DNA of 64,000 bases from Parietaria judaica (lineage: Eukaryota; Streptophyta; Magnoliopsida; Rosales; Urticaceae): the NCBI GenBank assembly GCA_954871525.1, contig OX940863.1, positions 40,596,501 to 40,660,500 of the forward strand. The letters run 5' to 3'. Both the position numbers and the translations under genes were made by a program. Position 1 is the first letter of the stretch. The number at the start of each line of letters is the position of its first letter. Below the pieces are notes generated by a model that saw only the letters and a program-made list of their open reading frames with translations, made no database searches and was not told the origin of the DNA. Shown piece by piece: positions 55,966 to 64,000 of the stretch.

Positions 55966-56482
55966 GACACCAAACAAGTTGTACTCTTATATCTTAGGAT
56001 ATCGAGAAACTATGGTTCACTGATTCTGACTTTGAGTCAGACCAGGACACCAAGAAATTTAGATCTAGATTTAGTTTTGGACCTTATACAAGTAGCAGTT
56101 ATATTGATTAGCATTAGGCACTCTTGCATCGCAGTTCCACGACGGAGATTATAAATTGGTGCCAATGATGCATCAAATGGAGAATCTGGAAGTAATTCCA
56201 GATGTAAATAAGCTAGTGATATTATATTGTGACAACTATGGCACAGTAGCTAATAGCAAAGATTCCAAAAGCCATGTTATGGGAAAATGTATAGAAAGGA
56301 AGTATCATAAAAATGACGAGATAGTAAACATAGGCAATATCAAAGGTTCTTAAAATATTCTCGTGAGAGAATTCGGTTGATTCATATACCAAGACATTGT
56401 CGGTGAAATGATTCTTAGGGGTATTTTGGGAAAGTAAATCTCAAGGATTTTACACATCTTCTTTACAATGCAAGTGAGAGAT
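55966..56482 (+). pseudogene. Deleted internal region: only the end of copia RNase H remains
   Basis: Between the two LTRs are just 517 bases. FTDSDFESDQDTKK (56016 on) and LVILYCDNYGTVANSKDSKS with GKCIERKYHK (56210-56310) are RNase H remnants, the latter in the open frame 56156-56353. LKDFTHLL and a purine tract CAAGTGAGAGAT then lead into the 3' LTR. gag, protease, integrase and RT are absent, so the element is an internal-deletion derivative. Confidence 0.85.
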
Positions 56483-57063
56483 TGTTGGACATATTTTGAT
56501 ATTTTCTCAATATTCAGATGTTAATCCTTCTTGCTTAAGATTTTGGTCATTCTCTTTTTAATGAATATTTCATATTAGGGACAATCATATGTATTTTTGT
56601 CTATGATACTATCAAAATTTGAATGTTTAATCCCTCGTTCTTGTACGTTTGAAATTGTGACTTGTTATCACACTAAGTCTATGTGAGAAGGTTTAACAAA
56701 GCATAACACAAATAACTTAAACAAAAATATATAACCATAGTTAAATTAGGGAGCTTCTAATCGAGAACAACTATTAATAGACTTAATCAAAGATATGTTT
56801 GGTGATCTATTACCGGATCACAATGATAGTCCTGCATTATTAAGTATATTGGATATTGGTCTTCATACAGGACGGACTAGACTTAGTACGAAATTATCAC
56901 GTAAGTCCGTCACTGATGAAAATAAGATAAAATCGTAATGATGATCAGATAGAATCGGTTGATGTTCTGAGCTCATCATGAACTTATAAGGTTCAACTTA
57001 TATGTCGATGATTTAATGGATGAATTTTACAAGTGTATTCCCAATGCCATCATTTTGGGATTC
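56483..57063 (+). repeat. Long copia LTR, 3' copy, first part
   Basis: Starts TGTTGGACATATTTTGATAT right after the purine tract. It is split after ATTTTGGGATT by the element at 57064 and resumes near 59456. Confidence 0.8.
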
Positions 57064-59455
57064 TGTTGGTTTTTAATTCAAGTAAACCACCGATTTATCG
57101 AGGATATATCCCTCGGTTCACAGGATAACATTTAAAAAATATTTTAAAGCGGAAAAGTTACAATTTTGCGTAAGCCGAGATCCGAATAGTTCAAAACTCT
57201 GACCAAATAAATAATAAAAATCTAATTCGAATTCATAAGTAATATTATAAAAAAATCACGGAAATAAAAAAAGCAATAAATGTTTGCATTTATTAACCCA
57301 ATGCATAAGGCGTACCTTTCATTGATGATTCCGGTTGCGCTTCTGATTTTTGCAGGGCTCCGCTGTGGTGAGGAAAGCTCCCGCGATCTCTTGGGATAAG
57401 CTCCTAGATTCTCCGTACAAAAGTGTGGGCTTTGTTGACAGAACTCCGATACCCAAAATATAACTGATAGTTCTTTTTAAGCTTTCGGTGAAATAGTCTC
57501 AGCAAGCCGAACCAAGAATGCGAGAGAAGTAGCTAAATTTGTAGACCCCATAGAGAGGAGAGAGTTCGATTTTTTACTCTGATGAAGGTGTGAATACTTG
57601 TGTCAATTGAGGTCCCTATTTATGGGGTTTTGTCTCAATCGATTTGGAGAAATTCCCTCAACCACCTAGAGTTATTATCTCCCCTATTTTTCTAAAAATA
57701 ATATATTTATATATATATATATATATATTAAATTTCAATTCAAAGGTCGAGATCAAACCCTGTCTAATTTCACGAATGAAATTAATCATAGACTAAATGA
57801 AATATTTGACCAAGTTAATATTTTAATTCTTATCCCTACTTTTCAAAATATATACATATATTAATATTTAATTTCCAATCCAATAGTTTAAGATAACAGC
57901 TTATCATCATCCAACATATCAAATTAATCAGAAATAAATAAAATATCAAATATCCTAAACTTTGGTTCCACTTATTTAGCATCCACAATTTTATAAATTA
58001 ATAATAATAATACAAATCTTTTAAATATCAATTAATTATTAATTATCTGATTAATTCCAATTAATTAAATTAAATTATAACCGCGTCTCTCACATTTGAC
58101 ACATTAAAACTTTGCGGATACAACTTTTAATTTCGTGTCACGTGAATTAATTAATAAAAACCCAACTATAGGTTAAAAGTATTAAAATAATAAATCACAA
58201 ACCATCAGTCTGATTGACACGGTTCCAAAAGATAAGTTGCTCAGAATTAAATTTCAATAACTTTCCCTTTGTTACCAAATTTCAATTCAATCATATTTGG
58301 ATAGTTATATTTTTAGTACCAAACTTTGGTACTTTTGCCGTAGAAAAATAAAACTCTTCAAAATCTAACACAAACTTTAGTTTTAAGTTTTAACTCTTCT
58401 GTCATACGTCTAATAATTAGAATACATATCTTTAGGCACGGTTCATCCATTCCGTGGTTATCTTGGGGACCATGGACCCAAATCACTGAAGCTCCAACGA
58501 GCTACTGGATTGTTTATTAACTTCGGTGTTATTCCACTATAAAACCGAAGCTGCACTTTCTAGTGAAATGTAATATATATTTCCATTTAAAAGGTGTCAA
58601 TTGATATAGTCCAATCCTAGTAAATAATCTCTCACTTGATGATTCATACATAAACAGGCGTTTTAACAATATTGGATTCATACATAAACAGGCGTTTTAA
58701 CAATATTGCCTCTTATTGCCTTTTCCTACATGACCCAATTCATCATCTTGTAATTGACCCAACTACGGATACGAATCGTAAGCTTCACACAAGTCCATTT
58801 TACTTCTCATGATAAACAATCTAAGTTATCATCATGACTCTAAGGAGAGCGACGTGATGTCCATTTTTGTAATCGAGCTACCCTTCCCCATCGACTATCA
58901 TGTTCCCAAAATAGCAGTGTTGGGAACTACAATGATTGTGTTCTTTAACCATTAAGGCTAAGAACAATATGGTCAATAGTTTGGGTTCATGATAACTAAG
59001 GACTTAGATTGATTTGCATTTGACCATCTTTAGTGACTCTATTCCAAACTATCAGTGTTGGTCTTTATTGATGAGCTTCCCGAATTTAGTCAAGTCTTCT
59101 CCACTATGAAGACGCTTCACAGTTAATGCACTTCTAATGATTGTGACATACACTATAATCCAAAAAGGATCTCCCACTTAGTCACATTAATGACTTGAAC
59201 AATTAATGGGCTCCCACCCATTTAATTTAATTAAGTCATAGACAACCTTAAGATAATTTATTATATTCATTAATTTTAACTCACATCGACTCGGTCGTGA
59301 TAATGATATATAATTGCATTCCATTATGAACTAAGAATCAACATTCAATTATATCATATAGAAAACTATAATAGCATTAACATAATAAATAGTAACTTCA
59401 TTCAATAATGAATCAAAATCTTTACAAGGGGGTAGAAGTCACATTGTTTAAGGAC
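57064..59455 (-). mobile_element. Related copia-type LTR (about 2.4 kb) nested in the 3' LTR
   Basis: It is collinear with the solo LTR 28895-31655: TGTTGG start, TTTAAAGCGGAAAA, TTGCATTTATTAACCCAATG, ATAGCAGTGTTGGGAAC and the ending TTGTTTAAGGAC. The last 15 or so bases of that family (ATATGTCCAACA) are absent, and I find no target duplication, so one end is probably deleted. A direct duplication of 34 bases lies at 58641-58708. Confidence 0.75.
58641..58708 (+). repeat. 34-base tandem duplication
   Basis: GATTCATACATAAACAGGCG and the following bases up to ACAATATTG are repeated at once with a 34-base step. Confidence 0.95.
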
Positions 59456-61125
59456 GCTATCCGAATAGTTTCATAAATGTAGATATGAATAATAAGTTTA
59501 TAATTTCCTTATTATGATTTATGAGAGTCATATAAATTACTCATGGCCAGCTCAACGGATTTATAACCCATTGAGTGAGTAGTTTGCAATAATCATAGAT
59601 TAAGGTAATGTCGTCAAAACGGCAGTACGGTAAATTACCGTTTTGATGAGAATCACAAGAATACGAAAAATTGGATTCAAATAATCTGATTATATCAATG
59701 GACTCCTAAGTAAGGAAGATTAAATTAATGTCTATTAAAGAGTTCATCTTTGAGCTATAGTGGAATGTTATCAAAGTATGTGGAAGCTCTTCGCTTTCAC
59801 CAAGGCTAAAGTACGTATGTCCATTAGTCCTTGTTGTAACTCCATTTAAAGAGTGACATGTCACTTAATATGTTTATTAACAAAGGATAGAACCAATGAG
59901 ACTTAAATTATGATAGTTGTCATCAAACTCTATATACCCTAATACTAATAAAAGTACCAAAATTTGTAAAATATGGGAAACGGTAAAAATATGAATAAAT
60001 TTATGTCTTGGACACCTCCAGGATTGGGGGAAAATAAATTATAATGAATTTATCTTTTTGAATCGTGTCATTCCGGTACACGGTATGACATATATGGTAA
60101 TAATAGTTTTTGACCTTGGGTCAAAATGTCACTGTTATTTAAATAAAAAAACAAGAGAATATTAAATATTAGAGTTTATTTATTGAATATTTATTTAAGA
60201 ATATATTAGAAATAATTCATATAATTTTAATGATTGGATTTGATTATTAATAATTTTTATTAATAATTATATTAATTGTGTATATATATTTTCGAAATAT
60301 GATATATAAAGTACGGATTTTTAGGTAAATTTAATCTAGGATAATTTTTTGGGGTTTGATTTAATCTCACAAAGACATTTTCTAGATGACCGAATTTTGG
60401 AATTATCTCTTAATAGGATTTATTTAATTATCTCAAATGTTTTTGTAAGATTTGACAACATTGAATATTATCTTATTTAATTTTGAATTAAATAATTAAA
60501 GATGTTGTGGGATTTTCTTAAAGTTGTTGAGATATTTTCTCAAAGTGGTTAGAGCAAGTTTTCCTATAAATAGGAGGGCTCAAAACACACAAAATCACCT
60601 CTCTCTCCCTCCTTCCCTCCCTCCCACTAGGGTTCAATATTCTTCCAGGGTATTTCTTTCCTGGTTTTCTTTTTAGGCTTAGAGTTTTGTCAACGAGAGC
60701 TCACGCATCCTAGCAATCGAGTTCCTGAGGATACAAATGAAGATTTTTTGGGAGCTATCGTCAAGATTCAAGTTCGCAGAGATTGAGGTCTACACGATTT
60801 TCAAGACGAGCCAAAGTCAAGAACATGATCAGAGTGTGTAGACAGAATTGACAGATTTGTAGGTACGTACAATATTTATCGATTATAGTAAATTATTTAT
60901 TATTGCTTACAGCTCAATCAATCAAACAAAATTATATTTTTTAAATAGAAAAAAATTATTTTATCACAATCGGGATAATTAATTTTTGTTTTGTGCACAC
61001 AAAATGAGGTAACGAGGAATACTGGTATGGGATTGTATACCTCGTTAAAAATAGTTTTTAAAAAGGTTACCCCATGCGTGGTGCTCAATGAGCATTTATT
61101 AGTTGGGGAAAACACGATTTCGAAA
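59456..61125 (+). repeat. Long copia LTR, 3' copy, second part
   Basis: Parallel to about 54570-55965 (for example ATCATAGATTAAGGTAA; CTCAAAGTGGTT; TATAAATAGG at 60565-60574; AAAGTTACCCCA-type end). It ends near 61125. Confidence 0.8.
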
Positions 61126-61139
61126 AGATAGTTCCATAC

Positions 61140-62085
61140 CATGTTCGACGTCTACGGAGAAATGCGGGAGCTTGAGTTGAGCCTAGAGGAGCTCTGTTAC
61201 TTAATGCTGAGGAACCAGCTAACTATCGCAAGACAACTACCGATAAAGAGTTGCAGGAAGCAATGAAAAGAGAGCTAGAGTCCATTGAGAAGAATCAGAC
61301 ATGGGAGATAGCCGACCTTCCAAAAGGTCACATGTTCATTGGTCTGAAGTGGGTCTACAAGATAAAAAAGGACTCATAAGGCAAGGTCCTCAAGCACAAT
61401 GCCAAGCTGGTCGCAAAAGGCTATTTGTAGAAGTATGGGTTGGACTTTGAATAAGCTTTGTTGCAATAGCCTGACTTGACACAGTAAGGCTGATCCTAGA
61501 CCTCGTAGCTCAACGAGGCTAAAAGATTTATCACCTGGATGTCAAATTATTGTTCCTAAATTGTGAACTGGAAGAAAAAGTTTATGTTACTCAGCCGGAA
61601 GGCGTCGTAGATTATACTGCAGAGCACAAGGTGTATAAGTTGTCAAAGGCTCTTTATAGGTTGAGAGATGCACCACGTGCTTGGAACACTTGACTCGACA
61701 AGCAGTCTTGGGTCTAAGAAGTGCTATCAAAAGCAAGCATTCTACATAAGGAACAACGGAGAAGAGGCCCTCATCATCGGTGTGTACGTCGACGACATGA
61801 TCGTGACTAGATCTAGTAGAGAAGGCACAGATGGATTCAAGAAGCAGATGACGATGGAGTTCGAGATGAGCGACCTCTAACTACTCTCATACTACCTTGG
61901 CATCGAGGTCGATCAAAAGAAGGAATGTGTCACGTTGAAGTAGTTGGCTTACGCGAAGATGATCTTCAAGCGTTCGAGATGACTGATTGCAACCCGAGCA
62001 AGTATCCCATATATGCTAAGTTGCAGCTAAGGAAAGATGCTGAAGGAACACTAGTGGTGCTGGGAGTCACTATGGACTCGCAGAA
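61140..62085 (+). pseudogene. Ty1/copia reverse transcriptase fragment
   Basis: It opens NYRKTTTDKELQEAMKRELE, then KNQTWEIADLPKG, GLKWVYKIKK and YHLDVK, with stops between. YVTQPEG and [12 protein letters not shown] lead to an intact IGVYVDDMIVTRSS box in the frame 61668-61880, then LSYYLGIEVDQKKECVTLK and MTDCNPSKYPIYAKL. It has no gag upstream and no RNase H downstream, and it is cut off at about 62085 by an LTR in the opposite orientation. Confidence 0.85.
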
Positions 62086-64000
62086 ACTATTAATTAATCT
62101 TGTGAGTTAATGTAGAGTGCGTGGGGTAACCCTTTAATTTTTTGTAACCAGGATTAAAGTCCCATACAATAGTCCCTGTTACCCAATCCGATCTACGCAA
62201 CCCAAAATTAATTACTCCGTCCCTACAGATCGTGATAATTAAGTTTCTAATGATTATCCTAATTCATAAACCTAGTAATTTTGATTTTAGGAATTTGAGC
62301 AAGACTAAATAATTTTCAATAAATAAATATAGTGCGTACCTTATTTGACGATTCTGGTTGTGCACTCTGATCTCTGATCTGAACCGGCTTCTTCTGAATC
62401 CGCGCCTTCCTCTGTACGATTTTGTAGACAGAAATGTCACCCAGTAATCTTCCGAAGTATTCTCCGGAATTAGGCCGCTAGGATGTGTGGGCTCCTCTAA
62501 ATAATCACAAAGCCCAGACAGGGCCTGAGCTGGGAAATTTTCTCTCTGACTGATTTCGGAAACCAGAGAGAGGGGAGAGAGAGAGTAGACAAATTTTATA
62601 AAGAGGAGAGGTTTTATTTTCTTATTTCAGGTCTAGCCTATGTATAAGGAAAACAAAATCATAACCACCTGGAGATATTCACTCATTATCTTTTTCGGAA
62701 AATTTGTTTTTTTAAATCTTAGATTTGATATAACAAAGTTTCCGGATACAAATTTCCAAGATTTAATATCTCCTTATTTTCAAAATATTTAAATAAATAA
62801 ATATTAAATTAATTCAAAATTAATCAATAAAAAATTTGGTTAAAAACAAATAATATAAATCTATTTTATTAATAATAAATATTAATAATTAAATCCAATA
62901 ATTAAAATTATATTATTAATTAAATATTCAAGGAATCAAATCCAATATTTAATTTAATATAAAATTCGCAGGTTTAAACAGTGACCATTCCGACCTTAGC
63001 CGAAAAATTGTTTTGACCATAACTCCCAAACCGTACATCAAAATATTACGATTCAAAAAGATAATTTGTCAGAATTTGATTTTCCATAGACTTAGGATTT
63101 TCATGAGTCAAATTAAATTATCATTTTTTCAACTTCCGGGTATTACCAAAACTTTGGTACTTTTGCTACTTTTGGGTGAATAGACATTTCGTGACTAAAG
63201 TCACGAATCTAGTCTAATTGGATCTACTCTATATTCTAAAAGAATACTAATTGCGGCGTCATTCTTATGGAGCTACAAAAGGGACTAATGGACATATTAC
63301 TTAAGCTACTGTGAAAATGAAGAATTTTCACCAACTTCGATAACATTTCACTATAGCTCGAAGCTGAACTCATAAGTTATAATATTATTATATTCCTAAT
63401 CATAGGAGTCCATTGATATAGTCAGATTGTTAGAATCTAGGTTTTCGTATTATTATGATTCTCATCAAAATGGCATATTACCATACTGCCCTTTTTGACG
63501 ACACACTTCTCAATCTATGATTGTTACAAATAACTCACTCACCAGGTTATAAATCGTTGAGTTAGACATGAGTACTTATTTGTTTCCTATAAATCATAAT
63601 GAAGAAATCCTAAAGTTATTGTCCATATATATCTGTATGATGCAACTTGTCTCGTTCAACCGTCTGATCCAAAGATAAAAGTTTTGGGAACAAACCGATT
63701 CCATCTGATAAATCTAAGCGACTTAATCATACTATATCATCAGTGACGGACTTACATGATGATTTCAGATTTATATGTAGTCCGTCCAGCATGGAGACAC
63801 TCTATACCCAATGTTCTCAACAGTGTTGGACCAACACTATAATCCGGTAATAGATAATCACTTATAGTTATTGAGTTCATTAATAATCGTTCTCGATTAG
63901 AATCTCTCACTTTCTAATCTAGACCATGGACCTACATTGTTTAAGTTCTCAACTTTGTGCTTGTCAAACCTCCTCACATAGACTCTGTGTGATGACAAAG
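62085..64000 (-). repeat. Long copia LTR in minus orientation, runs off the window
   Basis: It is the reverse complement of the LTR at 54002-55965: its left part (GCGTGGGGTAACC) mirrors GGTTACCCCATGCGTG at 61064-61079, and its right part (TTTGACAAGCAC-type words, CACATAGACTCTGTGTGATG) mirrors CATCACACTGAGTCTATG at 54186. By comparison the LTR start lies about 170-190 bases beyond the window. Confidence 0.8.

Noticed and set aside
57064..59455. Target duplication of the nested LTR
   Set aside because: GATTC on the left and the bases after 59455 do not match; alignment with the sister LTR suggests the end of the nested LTR is deleted, so no duplication is claimed.

Overview
The window looks like nuclear DNA of a flowering plant. 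It is AT-rich, its genes have GT-AG introns, and most of it is nested plant LTR retrotransposons (Ty3/Tat, a gag-protease-only element, several Ty1/copia families), a Mutator-like transposon carrying a Ulp1-type protease gene, a tRNA-derived SINE, MITE-like elements and microsatellites. I see no bacterial operons, CRISPR array, rRNA gene or true tRNA gene. The species cannot be read from the sequence.

Layout: 1-2521 is a minus-strand LTR element with only gag and protease between its LTRs. 2522-3390 is flank with one doubtful ORF. 3391-9340 (minus) is the one convincing host gene, a multi-exon gene for a protein with four tandem DUF2439 (ZGRF1/Mte1 N-terminal-like) domains made by duplication of an exon module; one exon carries a further internal duplication and a one-base frameshift. 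9456-18492 is a complete KI-MULE (Kaonashi type) with long terminal inverted repeats, a TTTTAATT target duplication, a DUF1985/Ulp1 protease gene (plus) converging on a mudrA-type transposase gene (minus), and large arrays of a GGGACAGTT-type repeat. 18780-19960 holds two LTR-like pieces facing each other.

20360-34455 is a minus-strand Ty3/Tat retrotransposon flanked by CACAT. It has gag, protease, RT, RNase H, a second RNase H and integrase, plus an antisense extra ORF next to its 3' LTR. A 2.76-kb solo LTR (GTTAA duplication) sits in its RT region, and a SINE (TTGACCAAG duplication) sits in its 5' LTR, which lacks the R-U5 end and primer binding site.

34456-39540 has few genes: possible exons of an unrecognised gene, a 229-bp tandem duplication, an hAT-like MITE and an ACCGAATA-rich stretch. 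From 39540 to the end the sequence is stacked Ty1/copia debris: a minus-strand gag with its LTR, a plus-strand gag-to-integrase fragment, a large inverted pair of LTR arms around a decayed RT-RNase H segment, a nearly complete copia element (48638-53587) inserted in an AAT microsatellite inside one arm, and a long-LTR copia family in both orientations, itself interrupted by a related LTR.

Almost every transposon gene has frameshifts or stops, so the window is mainly a record of nested insertion and decay around one or two host genes. The DUF2439 gene and the repeat arrays of the KI-MULE are the parts I consider most worth following up.
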